From positions 86,461-150,460 of the forward strand of contig JAUNLO010000002.1 in the NCBI GenBank assembly GCA_030532185.1: a stretch of 64,000 nt of DNA. Reading direction: 5' to 3'. The DNA is from Eubacteriales bacterium. Its GTDB lineage: Bacteria; Bacillota_A; Clostridia; Saccharofermentanales; DTU023. Positions within the stretch are counted from its first letter, which is position 1, and every line of letters starts with the position of its first letter. Position numbers and translations under genes: made by a program. The notes beneath the pieces are model-generated. The model made no database searches. It was given only the letters and a program-made list of their open reading frames with translations, and had not been told where the DNA came from. This document shows, one piece after another, positions 25,890-34,346 of the stretch.

Positions 25890-27299
25890 TTAATTAAGGG
25901 GGCGCACAAACTCGCCATAGCCCTTAGCTTCCTCAAGATATTGACCATCTTTGGCCACGACTTTACCGCGGATGATGGTGCAGACTGGCGCACCTTTGCC
26001 GCTTTCGCCATCGAAACAAGAAACGTGTCCCTTGGTAAATAATTTATCCTGCTCGACTGTCCAGGCTTTTTCTGGATCGAGGATAACTAGGTCTGCATCA
26101 AAACCCAGCTCGAAGGCACCTTTTTTACCGTATAGACCAAATAATTTAGCAGGGTTCAGGCCCATGACACGAGAAATCCAAGTAGGACTCAGGGACTTCT
26201 TATGGACAAACATATTAAAGACCATGGGCAGGAAGAACTGAATGGCATTCAAGCCACCCCAAGCGTGCCAAATGTCCTTACTTTCATTGTCCTTCTCGGC
26301 ATCAGCAGCTGGAGAGTGGTCGCTACCAATACAAGATAGGGTACCGTCCAATACATAATCCCAGAGGGCCTCGACGTCCTCAGGTTTCCGCATGGGAGGA
26401 GTACACTTAGCCGGTGCGCCTTTAGCAAAGACAAAGTCCTCGCTGTAGTCTAAATAGTGAGGGCAGGTTTCTGCAGTCACGGGCAGGCCTTCGGCAATTG
26501 CCTCTTTGACAACCTGAGCGACCATTGGATGACTGACATGGCAAATATGTACGCGGCCGCCCGTGGCTCGGCACATATCTATGACATTCTTAGTGGCTAC
26601 ATATTCGGTCCAAACATCATGACTATCTAAGAAGTCACGGATCTTTTCTTCCTTGCTGCGTCCCGTCAAGCTCTTGGCTTCCCGCTCACGCTCTAAGACC
26701 TGGCCATATTCTTCACAATGGAAACCACAAAGGGCATTGTAGGGTTTCAAAATTTCCAGAGCCTTACGAATGTGGCCTAGGTTAACTGTGGGGAAAAGGT
26801 CACCATTAGGACAAGTGAAGCCCTTGAAGGCTGCTACCCCACACTTATGTAAATCCACCAGGTCTTTCAAGTTGTTCTTGATGGAATCCGGCTGGTCATC
26901 ATAATCGCCTACCAGGCCACCCCACATAGCAAAATCTACATAGGAGTGCCGGGAAACCAAATCGTACTTGTGCTGGAAAATATCTTTGTTCATCAGCGAA
27001 GGATCGTTATTCAAGGGCATATCGATGAGAGTTGTACAGCCTGCTACAGCTGCCGCCCGTGAACCTGTTTCATAATCCTCCCGATACTCAAAACCCGGTT
27101 CATTTAAGTGGGCATGGCAGTCGATAATACCAGGGAAAATTAGATTACCCTGCGCATCAATTACTTGCTCTGCTTCTATATCACTTTGCTCCGGATCAAC
27201 GAAAGCAGTAAATTTGCCATTCTGTATGGCAATATCAGCTGCATAAATCCTATCTGCACTTACTAAACGGCCATTTTTTACAAGGAGATTACACTTCAT
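25890..27299 (-). CDS. allB: Allantoinase (cyclic amidohydrolase)
   Basis: The product, about 469 residues, opens the hydantoin ring of allantoin to allantoate in the cytoplasm. The cyclic-amidohydrolase metal site is visible: His-x-His in IIDCHAHLNEPGFEYRED, the lysine in VAAFKGFTCPNGD expected to bridge two metals, FHCEEYG, ICHVSHP and the Asp in CIGSDHSPA. The frame extends a few codons upstream. ATG 27299 (MKCNLLVKNGRL) gives the usual N-terminus, about 12 nt after AAAGGA; ATG 27308 is a close alternative. It is the first gene of the cluster, followed by the permease. Dihydropyrimidinase/hydantoinase is the alternative, made less likely by AllE. Confidence 0.9.
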   Translation of the reverse strand: MKCNLLVKNGRLVSADRIYAADIAIQNGKFTAFVDPEQSDIEAEQVIDAQGNLIFPGIIDCHAHLNEPGFEYREDYETGSRAAAVAGCTTLIDMPLNNDPSLMNKDIFQHKYDLVSRHSYVDFAMWGGLVGDYDDQPDSIKNNLKDLVDLHKCGVAAFKGFTCPNGDLFPTVNLGHIRKALEILKPYNALCGFHCEEYGQVLEREREAKSLTGRSKEEKIRDFLDSHDVWTEYVATKNVIDMCRATGGRVHICHVSHPMVAQVVKEAIAEGLPVTAETCPHYLDYSEDFVFAKGAPAKCTPPMRKPEDVEALWDYVLDGTLSCIGSDHSPAADAEKDNESKDIWHAWGGLNAIQFFLPMVFNMFVHKKSLSPTWISRVMGLNPAKLFGLYGKKGAFELGFDADLVILDPEKAWTVEQDKLFTKGHVSCFDGESGKGAPVCTIIRGKVVAKDGQYLEEAKGYGEFVRPLN

Positions 27300-27352
27300 G
27301 TTCCTCATCCGTCCTTTCTGTATCATGTGCCCAAGGTTTGCACTTGTCGCTA

Positions 27353-27381
27353 ATATTATTAGGCAGTTCGCACTAACTCAA
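27353..27381 (-). promoter_or_regulatory. Promoter of allB-permease
   Basis: On the minus strand TTGAGT (27376-27381) and TAATAT (27353-27358) are separated by 17 nt. Confidence 0.6.
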
Positions 27382-27414
27382 TGACGGGGGTAGGTAAAAA
27401 TTAGAGGACTGTGA

Positions 27415-27432
27415 TTAGCCACAATAGGCAAA
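27415..27432. promoter_or_regulatory. Shared 18-bp operator, copy 3 (allB-permease)
   Basis: TTAGCCACAATAGGCAAA, read on the other strand, matches copy 2 at 14 of 18 positions, including the core CTATTGTGG. It lies 33 nt upstream of -35, so its centre is within 2 bp of the distance seen at the other two promoters. The orientation is reversed, which a symmetric dimer would tolerate. Confidence 0.55.
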
Positions 27433-27625
27433 ATAGAAGAGAAATTTCGCCCTTACTAGCAAAAATTTGGCTAAGTAAGGAAATATGACAAATAAAAATC
27501 TCCCTCAAACTGCCTCTCCTAGTTAAAGCAAGCGGAAAAGTTTGACAATTGGGGAGGTGAACAAGCTAGCTAAGAGGACCGAATGCCCAAGCTAGGCCAG
27601 TGAGCCTAAAAATTAGTGACCTGTC
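27433..27625. other. Intergenic stretch between the allB operator and the next gene
   Basis: Together with the promoter region this makes a gene-free stretch of about 325 nt (27300-27625). Beyond the operator I see an AT-rich segment, a Shine-Dalgarno-like GGGGAGGTGA (plus strand, near 27552) without a following ORF, and no convincing terminator for the 27626-29122 gene. Confidence 0.4.
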
Positions 27626-29122
27626 TTAGCGAGCAGGTGGAGCATCTAGGCTTAGCTCCCAGGCCGTGAGCAGAAGATTCAGATAATTATCCTGGAAATA
27701 ATAGACATCTTCCTGGCCTGGCCGGAAGAGAAAACCTTGACCTGGGGGCAAAGAGTCACCCCGTGTCAAAAGTTTGAGACCTTGCCTGGCCAAATCTAAA
27801 CTCAAGTTTTGTCCAGCCAAGAGGCTGACCTTTTTATAGGCCAGGAGAGCAGGCAGGGAGATTTGGTCACCGGTAGGGCTAAGATTTATCTGATTATAGG
27901 AGGTATAGAGCTGGCCTGATGCCATAATTAGTTGATTGAAGGTCAGTAAGTCATCCGTCCTTCCCTGGCCGATTTCCCAAAGGTAGCTTATTTGCCTAAG
28001 GCTGGCCAGGCTATCAGACTGGAAAGTAGAAATGGCCGAAGGTACATAACTTTCTGTTTCAGGATTCCAGGCATAGGCATAAAAGCCAGAATCTAAGCGG
28101 GCACCTTGGGCAATAGCCTGCCAATGGTCGGCAATGTCCTGCCAGGCAGCATCTTGGGAAGCCAGAGCTTGCAGGACCCATAAATCAATTTGTGCCAGAG
28201 GGACTACCTTGAGTACTAGGTCCCCCTGGTAATCCTCTGCTTCATTGGAGGAAATCACGGTAGGGATGATTTCTTCAAAATCTTCTTGCCAAGTCAGCCT
28301 ATTATCCTCCTCAAAAATGGGCAGGAGTTCTTGGCTGAGACGGCTAATTTCTTGCTGAAAGAAATCCTCCTGCCAGTACTGACTAGCCAGGAAGAGCACG
28401 CGTAGATAGGCTAATTTGCCAGGCCAGCTGGCTGCAGGTGCCTCCGGGCCCAATTCCTCTGGGAAAAGCTGATTCAGTCCTTTCACCGCAGTAAGAAAGG
28501 GCCCTTGTCTTCTTTGGGCCAGAAGGACCTTGAGCTGTAAAAGGTGATCGGAAAGAGTAAAGCTTGACTCGGGGCTAGCCTGAAAAAGCCAAGGACTAGC
28601 CGGATTATCTGGCTCGGCATGCTGCAAGAGGCTGCGGTTAGCCAAGGGAAAAAGCCGGTCCTGACCCGTTTCCTCCAGGCTAAAGGCCTTATTTAAACGA
28701 TCGAGGAGGCCATCTTGGCCACTTAAGAGCTCGTAGGAGCTTTTTTGTAGATGGGGGACCTCTAGACGCTGCCAGGCCACTTCCCGTGCTTCTTCAGGAG
28801 ATGCGGTCCAGCGGAAATAAATTAAAGCCAAAAAAACCAAGAGGAGCAGACCCCCTAGGCTAAACAGCAGCCATTTACTGGGCAGCCGCCAACTATAACT
28901 CTGCAAACGGCTCCAAAAGACCTCCCCAAAGCGACGCTCAGATTTTTCTAAAAGGGGTTTACGACCTTCTTGCCCCGGAAGAGGGGGCAGAGGATAGGAC
29001 TCAAGCCTGGCCTGGTCTGCTGACTTAGCCTGCTCTTGGTCTCTAGCCGGGTCTGCTGACTTAGTCTGCTCTTGGCCGAGCTTAGCTTGGCTATCTTTGG
29101 CGGGAGGATCTTGTGTACTCAT
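27626..29122 (-). CDS. Unrecognised membrane-anchored protein with large extracytoplasmic domain
   Basis: I do not recognise this 498-residue protein. It has a hydrophilic, low-complexity N-terminus with a 12-residue tandem repeat (residues 17-28 and 29-40, QEQTKSADPARD then QEQAKSADQARL), one membrane segment at about 84-103, and about 390 residues predicted outside. The outer part is rich in Leu, Gln and aromatic residues, with repeated helical stretches (for example STFQSDSLASLRQISYLWEI and YYFQDNYLNLLLTAWEL). This recalls the helical barrel of some glycoside hydrolases, but no catalytic motif is clear. It is divergent from tmcAL. The N-terminal repeat is a 36-bp DNA duplication. Confidence 0.7.
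   Translation of the reverse strand: MSTQDPPAKDSQAKLGQEQTKSADPARDQEQAKSADQARLESYPLPPLPGQEGRKPLLEKSERRFGEVFWSRLQSYSWRLPSKWLLFSLGGLLLLVFLALIYFRWTASPEEAREVAWQRLEVPHLQKSSYELLSGQDGLLDRLNKAFSLEETGQDRLFPLANRSLLQHAEPDNPASPWLFQASPESSFTLSDHLLQLKVLLAQRRQGPFLTAVKGLNQLFPEELGPEAPAASWPGKLAYLRVLFLASQYWQEDFFQQEISRLSQELLPIFEEDNRLTWQEDFEEIIPTVISSNEAEDYQGDLVLKVVPLAQIDLWVLQALASQDAAWQDIADHWQAIAQGARLDSGFYAYAWNPETESYVPSAISTFQSDSLASLRQISYLWEIGQGRTDDLLTFNQLIMASGQLYTSYNQINLSPTGDQISLPALLAYKKVSLLAGQNLSLDLARQGLKLLTRGDSLPPGQGFLFRPGQEDVYYFQDNYLNLLLTAWELSLDAPPAR
29015..29075 (-). repeat. 36-bp tandem repeat inside the 27626-29122 gene
   Basis: The sequence beginning GTCTGCTGACTTAG (plus strand) starts at 29015 and again at 29051, a period of 36 bp. 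The shared 25 nt differ at one base. It keeps the reading frame and duplicates 12 residues in the cytoplasmic tail. Confidence 0.85.
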
Positions 29123-29185
29123 GAGAACTTCTTTCCTTTATTAGCCCTTAAGACACCCCAAGTCTAAGGATTAGTAAGCTTCTGC

Positions 29186-29207
29186 TATAATAGCTGGGCC
29201 AAGGAGG
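29186..29207 (+). promoter_or_regulatory. -10 box and ribosome-binding site of tmcAL
   Basis: TATAAT (29186-29191) is followed by AAGGAGG (29201-29207) 11 nt before the ATG at 29219. No good -35 box is seen. With the TATAAT so close, the leader would be only about 20 nt. Confidence 0.45.
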
Positions 29208-29218
29208 TTTAAGCAAGC

Positions 29219-30502
29219 ATGTATGTTGTGGGTATCATCGCCGAATATAACCCCTTCCACCAGGGGCATTTAAGTCAGTTTGCTTGGATTAAAGAAAAGT
29301 TGGGTCCTGAGACCCGTCTGGTCGTAGCCTTGGCGTCCTATTTCTGCCAAAGGGGCTGCCCGGGCCTGCAGAGCCCGCGACAGAGGGCTCGCGCCGCCCT
29401 GGCTGCCGGAGCAGATTTAGTGATACTCCTCCCCCAATATTTCTCCAGCAGTGCGGGAGAGAGTTATGCCCAGGCTGGAGTTAGCCTCCTAGCCGCCTCA
29501 GACCTGGTTAAAACCCAAGCCGCTTCGGCAGAGTTCAGCTCCAAAAAGCTTTTAGAGGAAGCCGCCCAACTCATCTCACCTGAAAGTCCAGAACTTAAGG
29601 CGAGGATTAAAGATCTTGTACACGAAGGCTTGCCTCCTCACCAGGCCCGCGCCCAGGCCCTGCTTCAGCAAGGGGCTGACCCCAAGCTAGTTGAGGTCTT
29701 TAACCAACCCAACTCACGTCTTTGTGTAGAATACCTAGCGGCCCGCTCCGCCCTGCCGCCCACTTGGCACAAGCCGGGATTTTTCCTCTGCCCCCGTCAG
29801 GAGGGTAGTTTGGGAGCCAGTAGCTTACGAGCCTTAATTGAGGAGCAAGCCCTAAAACAGCGGCAGCAGGCCGTGTGGCAGGCCCCCTGGCTCCAGCTAA
29901 CTAACTCAGAGGCTCCTGCCCCTTCTCCCCTTTTACAACTTCCCCTCCTGGAAAGCTTAAAAAACTCTATGCCCCAGGCTAGCCTAGCCCTCCTGTTAAG
30001 GGATTTACAGCAGGGACATTTTGCCCTCCAGGCAGACTTCTTGGACCTGGCCCGCTTGGCCTTGACGAGAATTAGTGAAGCTAAGGCCCTGACCTCCTAC
30101 CGTGATATGGGAGGTGGACTAGCAGAAAGGCTACTGAGCAAGCTAGATGCTCAGAACTTCCTAGAAGCGGTGAGCGCCAGAAATTTCCCCCCAGGCAGGA
30201 TACAAAGGGCCTTGACCTCCTACCTGCTCGGCATCGACCAGGCCCTGAGGGACCAGGCTGGTAAGCTGCCAGCCTTTATTCTGCCCCTGGCCTTTAACCG
30301 GGATGGGCGTTATATACTACGAAAGATGCAAGAAAGGGCCCAGCTGCCGGTCTTTTCACGTTTTTCTGACACAGGCAGGTCCACCGACCCAGCAGTCCAA
30401 AGTCAAGCCCTCATAGAAAGACGGGCAGCCGCTCTCTGGGCTTATTTTACAGGGCAAAGCCAGCTGGAAGGCGAGCTCCTAGAGCCCCCCTTCCAAGCTT
30501 AA
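29219..30502 (+). CDS. tmcAL: tRNA(Met) cytidine acetate ligase TmcAL
   Basis: The 427-residue product (formerly YlbM, a nucleotidyltransferase-like family) acetylates the wobble cytidine of elongator tRNA-Met using acetate and ATP in Bacillota. VVGIIAEYNPFHQGHLSQF carries the HxGH nucleotide-binding motif, followed by GADLVILLPQYFSSSAGESYAQAGVSLL. NFPPGRIQRALTSYLLGI is the conserved C-terminal helix. The usual GNFVQRGEPA segment reads ASYFCQRGCPG here, a divergence with unknown effect. The gene stands alone and is convergent with tyrS. Confidence 0.88.
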   Translation: MYVVGIIAEYNPFHQGHLSQFAWIKEKLGPETRLVVALASYFCQRGCPGLQSPRQRARAALAAGADLVILLPQYFSSSAGESYAQAGVSLLAASDLVKTQAASAEFSSKKLLEEAAQLISPESPELKARIKDLVHEGLPPHQARAQALLQQGADPKLVEVFNQPNSRLCVEYLAARSALPPTWHKPGFFLCPRQEGSLGASSLRALIEEQALKQRQQAVWQAPWLQLTNSEAPAPSPLLQLPLLESLKNSMPQASLALLLRDLQQGHFALQADFLDLARLALTRISEAKALTSYRDMGGGLAERLLSKLDAQNFLEAVSARNFPPGRIQRALTSYLLGIDQALRDQAGKLPAFILPLAFNRDGRYILRKMQERAQLPVFSRFSDTGRSTDPAVQSQALIERRAAALWAYFTGQSQLEGELLEPPFQA

Positions 30503-30552
30503 TAGTTTACTTTACAGATTTAACGTTAGAGATTTAGGGGCTAATTAGTGCC

Positions 30553-31785
30553 CTAGTCCGCAAATTTCAGGGCAAAGTAATTTTTCTTACCCCGTCGCAC
30601 AATAGCAGCCCCCTCGTGCAGGTCATCTTTAGTCAAGAGACGGTTGAAATCACTCACATTTTCTTCGTTGAGCTTCAAACCATTTTGTTTAATGAGGCGG
30701 CGGCCCTCCGACTTAGAGGGAATAAAACCTACCTCGACTAAGATATCTAAAAGGGGACGTTCAAAGTCTTCAGCACTTAAATCTTTACCTGGCATGCCTT
30801 CTGCCCGACCCTGCCCCTGGGCGCCGAAAATTTCTTCAGCCTGAGCCTCGGCCTTTTGAGCCTTCTCTACGCCGTGCACCAAACTAGTGACTTCCAGGGC
30901 TAGGCGTTTTTTGGCCTCGTTAATCTGAGAGCCTTCCAACTTCTCGTATTCTGCGATTTCTTCCAAAGGTAGATAGGTTAAGAGCTTGAGGCACTTAATG
31001 ACATCGCGGTCATCAATATTCCGCCAATATTGGTAGAAATCGTAAACCGGGAGCTTGTCTTCGTCCAGCCACAGGGCCCCGGAAGAAGTTTTACCCATCT
31101 TTTCCCCATCCGCCTTGGTCAGTAAGGTAAAGGTCAGAGCATAGGCAGGGCCCAGTCCCTTTCTGCGAATGAGGTCGGTACCGGCCAGAATATTAGACCA
31201 CTGGTCATCCCCACCTAATTGCAATTTACAGTTTTCCGTGCGATAGAGGTGGAGAAAGTCATTAGCCTGCAGGATCATATAGTTAAACTCCAGGAAGGTA
31301 AGACCCTGCTCCATGCGATTTTTATAGCACTCGGCTGCTAGCATACGATTAACCGAGAAGGCGGGCCCCACATCTCGGATAAATTCAATGTAGTTAAGGG
31401 GGAGAATCCAGTCGGCATTGTTCACAAAAATTGCTTTGCCATCCGAGAAGTCAATAAAACGGCTCATCTGCTTGCGGAAGTTATCCACATTGTGTTGGAC
31501 CCGCTCGGGGGAAAGCAATTGTCGCATATCGCTGCGGCCCGAAGGGTCACCAATCATGCCGGTGCCCCCACCTAGAAGGACTACCGGCCGGTGACCAGCC
31601 TTCTGCAAGTGGGACATAGCCATAAGTTGTAGGAGATGACCCACGTGTAAGCTATCGGCGGTAGGATCATAACCCGTGTAAAAGCTGATTTTCTCCTGGC
31701 CCAGCAAGTCACGCAGTTCATCGGCGTGTGAAACCTGGGCAATATAGCCACGTTCGGCTAAAACATCGTATACGTTTTTGGTCAT
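30553..31785 (-). CDS. tyrS: Tyrosyl-tRNA synthetase
   Basis: This 410-residue class I synthetase charges tRNA-Tyr. YTGYDPTADSLHVGHLLQL contains the HIGH-type motif, KMGKTSSGALW the KMSKS-type motif, and an S4-like RNA-binding domain closes the protein. The frame is open 47 codons upstream, but ATG 31785 has AGGAGG with a 5-nt spacer and gives the normal N-terminus. It lies 106 nt after thiN on the same strand. I looked for a T-box leader, common before tyrS in Bacillota, and found none. Confidence 0.96.
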   Translation of the reverse strand: MTKNVYDVLAERGYIAQVSHADELRDLLGQEKISFYTGYDPTADSLHVGHLLQLMAMSHLQKAGHRPVVLLGGGTGMIGDPSGRSDMRQLLSPERVQHNVDNFRKQMSRFIDFSDGKAIFVNNADWILPLNYIEFIRDVGPAFSVNRMLAAECYKNRMEQGLTFLEFNYMILQANDFLHLYRTENCKLQLGGDDQWSNILAGTDLIRRKGLGPAYALTFTLLTKADGEKMGKTSSGALWLDEDKLPVYDFYQYWRNIDDRDVIKCLKLLTYLPLEEIAEYEKLEGSQINEAKKRLALEVTSLVHGVEKAQKAEAQAEEIFGAQGQGRAEGMPGKDLSAEDFERPLLDILVEVGFIPSKSEGRRLIKQNGLKLNEENVSDFNRLLTKDDLHEGAAIVRRGKKNYFALKFAD

Positions 31786-31891
31786 GATTCCTCCTTTTGG
31801 TACTTGCCTAGGGGACGGCATAATCCGGGTCCTAGCAAGATATTGTCCTATTCTAGTCCAGACCCCGGTCCTGGTCAAAATTCTTGGGAGG

Positions 31892-32665
31892 CTAGGGCTG
31901 GAGTTTGACCTGGTCTTTATCCTCACTGGTCAGGATAACACGGAGAATACCGCTCTCCAGGCTGAGCTCGACTGCTTCGCCATATAAGGGCTGATTAGAA
32001 ATACCCAAATTGATACCCTGAAAAAGCTTACGTCCCTCCAGAGGCCACATGACTTGCTGCAGATTTACCCCTGTCACCTGGGGGCTAGCAGCTAAGAGTG
32101 AGATATAGCTGTCCTGCCTTCTACCCCCTGGCAAGGCTAATTTAAGCTGGCAGGGTCCTTGCAGGGTCCACAAATCAGTTTGCCCATCCGTTAGCAGGAA
32201 AGGAAGATCGGGCCTAACAAAGCGACTGGCCAGGTCTAGGTTGGCTAGGACATGGTCCATGCGCCTACCCAGGCCGGCTAAAAAGATAATTCCAGAAAGG
32301 CTCCCCGGCAGAGTGGAGTAAGGGCCCTTGAAGGGAGCCCGGTCCCGGGGGAGTGAGTTGGAGTGGGGTCGGGACTGCCGCCAGGCATACTCTGCTGCTA
32401 ACAGATGACGGAGGGCCAGGGCAGAGTCCGGTTCATCTTTCTTTATTGGAAACTTTAGTTGAGCTATGGCCCGGTCCTCTAGATAGGCCAGACCGGCTGC
32501 ACTGAGAGAGTCATTATCCCCTAGGTGGCAAGCTGGCTCCAAATCCAGTTGCCGGGCCCGATCTAAGCCACCATCCGCAGTCCAAATCCGGTCGCAAGCC
32601 TGGGCTAGAGCCAGGATGCGGTCAGAATCTTGCATATCACCGCTCAAAAAAAGCCCTTGCCACAT
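31892..32665 (-). CDS. thiN: Thiamine diphosphokinase
   Basis: The 257-residue product transfers pyrophosphate from ATP to thiamine to make the cofactor thiamine diphosphate. TADGGLDRARQLDLEPACHLGDNDSL, KFPIKKDEPDSALALRHLL and GLGRRMDHVLANLDL correspond to the three conserved blocks of the family. The usual KDxTD reads KDEPD. The gene starts 13 nt after rpe, the order rsgA-rpe-thiN found in many Bacillota. Confidence 0.9.
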   Translation of the reverse strand: MWQGLFLSGDMQDSDRILALAQACDRIWTADGGLDRARQLDLEPACHLGDNDSLSAAGLAYLEDRAIAQLKFPIKKDEPDSALALRHLLAAEYAWRQSRPHSNSLPRDRAPFKGPYSTLPGSLSGIIFLAGLGRRMDHVLANLDLASRFVRPDLPFLLTDGQTDLWTLQGPCQLKLALPGGRRQDSYISLLAASPQVTGVNLQQVMWPLEGRKLFQGINLGISNQPLYGEAVELSLESGILRVILTSEDKDQVKLQP

Positions 32666-32678
32666 AAGCTAGGAGCCT

Positions 32679-33413
32679 CTACAGCAAAGTGGAGGTGGCA
32701 GCCTGTCCCCCACAGCCATGGATAGCAGCTAAGTGTCGCAGCTTGGCAATTTCCGCTGCAGGATCAGCAGACTTGAACACGGCAGTACCTGCTACAAAGA
32801 AGTTAGCACCTGCCGCGGCGGCTCCGGCTATGGTTGAGCTTTTAATGCCGCCATCTACTTGTAACAAGATGGGGCGACCACTCTGACTAATCATCTGCCG
32901 GGCCTGACCTATTTTACTTTCCATCTCAGCTATATAAGATTGGCCACCAAAACCGGGATTCACCGTCATGAGTAAAATGTGGTCGAGGAAGGGTAACAAG
33001 TCTTGGACCAACTGGACAGGCGTACCCGGATTGAGAGAAATACCCGCCAAGCAGCCCAGGCCATGTATCTCCTGGAGGAGACGGTGGGGGTGCTTGGCAG
33101 CTTCCAGGTGAAAAACGATAAGGTCGGCTCCTGCCTGGGCAAAGGGTTGCAACCAGTCTTCCGGCCGGTCCACCATCAGATGGACATCCAGGACCTTGTC
33201 CCACAAGGGTCGCACCTGCTTCACTATGCCGGGTCCATAAGAGATATTGGGTACGAAATGTCCATCCATTATATCCAGGTGGAGGGCATCGGCGTCCGCA
33301 ACTGCCTGAATTTCCTGGGCCAGTTTACTAAAATCTGCGGCCAAGAGGGAGGGCGCAATTAAGGGGGTCTGAGTGGTCAGCAAGAGCTGAGCCTGCTTAG
33401 AACTTTCTGCCAT
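32679..33413 (-). CDS. rpe: Ribulose-phosphate 3-epimerase
   Basis: This 244-residue TIM-barrel enzyme interconverts ribulose-5-phosphate and xylulose-5-phosphate in the pentose phosphate pathway. APSLLAADFSKL, LHLDIMDGHFVPNISYGP, DVHLMVDRPE, HLEAAKHPHRLLQEIH, MTVNPGFGGQSYI and QVDGGIKSSTI are all present, including the metal-binding His and Asp residues. A short N-terminal extension precedes the first strand. It lies between rsgA and thiN. Confidence 0.96.
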   Translation of the reverse strand: MAESSKQAQLLLTTQTPLIAPSLLAADFSKLAQEIQAVADADALHLDIMDGHFVPNISYGPGIVKQVRPLWDKVLDVHLMVDRPEDWLQPFAQAGADLIVFHLEAAKHPHRLLQEIHGLGCLAGISLNPGTPVQLVQDLLPFLDHILLMTVNPGFGGQSYIAEMESKIGQARQMISQSGRPILLQVDGGIKSSTIAGAAAAGANFFVAGTAVFKSADPAAEIAKLRHLAAIHGCGGQAATSTLL

Positions 33414-33429
33414 AATATCTTCCTTTATT

Positions 33430-34323
33430 TTAATAGAGCTTTTGAGCTTCTAAATCCAATCTAAGACTGGTATAGGTCGCCAGTCTTTGGGGATGAATGT
33501 TAGCTTGGGCCTTGGCACAGCCTAAATCATTGAGATGTTTACAATCGGCAAAGCGGCAGTCACCGGCAATAGCTTGCAGCTCAGGGTAGGCTGCCACCAA
33601 ATCACGGGGTTCTAAACCCATATTTTGTATATCTAGAGCCTGAAAACCCGGGGTATCAGCCAGCAAGGCAGAGGCCCAGGCATAAATTTCTACCGACCGG
33701 GTGGTCTGCTTACCCTTGCCCGCCTTATCGGATAGGCTACCAGTTGCCAAAAGCTGGTCGCCGAGGAGCCTATTCATGAGGGTGGATTTGCCAACCCCCG
33801 ACTGACCAGCCAAGGCGGTAAACTTGCCTGCCAGGAGAGCGGCAAGTTTTTCCAGGCTGGCCGCATCACCCATACCCGTAGTATAGATAGGGAAGGCTGA
33901 AGGAGCGAAATAGTCCATAAACTCCTGCTTGCCTGCTTCCGCTTCAGGCAAGTCACACTTGGTTAACACTAGGATAGGTTTGATTTTATTGTTGACGGCA
34001 TAGCAAATCATGCGGTCTAAAAAATGAAAGTCCACCCGGGGTAAAACCGCCGAAGCGGTCAATAAGAGCTGATCGAGATTGGCCATGGGGGGGCGCCTTA
34101 GCTCATTTTTGCGAGGTAAAATCTCCGTGATAAGCCAGGGGATATCTGGGTCAGCCGAGGAAGTGTAAGTAACTAAATCACCGGGTAAGGGTTTGGTGGA
34201 GGTCTTGCGGAAGAGCCCGCGAGCTACGGCCTGGCCCCGGAAACCGCTAGCTGCATTATATAGCAGATAGACACCGGCCACGCCCCGCAAAATTCTCGCC
34301 TGTTGTACTTCCACCCTAATCAA
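33430..34323 (-). CDS. rsgA: Ribosome small subunit-dependent GTPase RsgA
   Basis: This 297-residue circularly permuted GTPase helps late 30S maturation. An N-terminal OB-fold is followed by LTKCDL (G4) ahead of GQSGVGKSTLMNRLL (G1) and DTPGFQ (G3), the order that defines the permuted family. The C-terminal zinc motif is CRFADCKHLNDLGCA. It is placed right after the PASTA kinase gene (23-nt gap), as in many Bacillota. Confidence 0.96.
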   Translation of the reverse strand: MIRVEVQQARILRGVAGVYLLYNAASGFRGQAVARGLFRKTSTKPLPGDLVTYTSSADPDIPWLITEILPRKNELRRPPMANLDQLLLTASAVLPRVDFHFLDRMICYAVNNKIKPILVLTKCDLPEAEAGKQEFMDYFAPSAFPIYTTGMGDAASLEKLAALLAGKFTALAGQSGVGKSTLMNRLLGDQLLATGSLSDKAGKGKQTTRSVEIYAWASALLADTPGFQALDIQNMGLEPRDLVAAYPELQAIAGDCRFADCKHLNDLGCAKAQANIHPQRLATYTSLRLDLEAQKLY

Positions 34324-34346
34324 GTCACCCCGTTAACCAGACCCGC

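Noticed and set aside
27552..27561. Shine-Dalgarno-like GGGGAGGTGA as the start of a small gene
   Set aside because: No start codon with a reading frame of useful length follows; the nearest ATG gives only six codons.
15700..27625. Ureide cluster as a mobile element or genomic island
   Set aside because: There are no integrase, transposase, tRNA or flanking repeats. Its promoters and start signals look like those of neighbouring genes. Horizontal origin remains possible but is not shown.
29015..29075. Short CRISPR-like or satellite repeat
   Set aside because: There are only two copies, directly adjacent and in frame within a gene, without spacers.
31786..31891. T-box riboswitch ahead of tyrS (also looked for ahead of proS)
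   Set aside because: Neither the conserved T-box sequence nor an antiterminator/terminator pair is visible. The gap before tyrS is only about 100 nt and the gap before proS is 39 nt.
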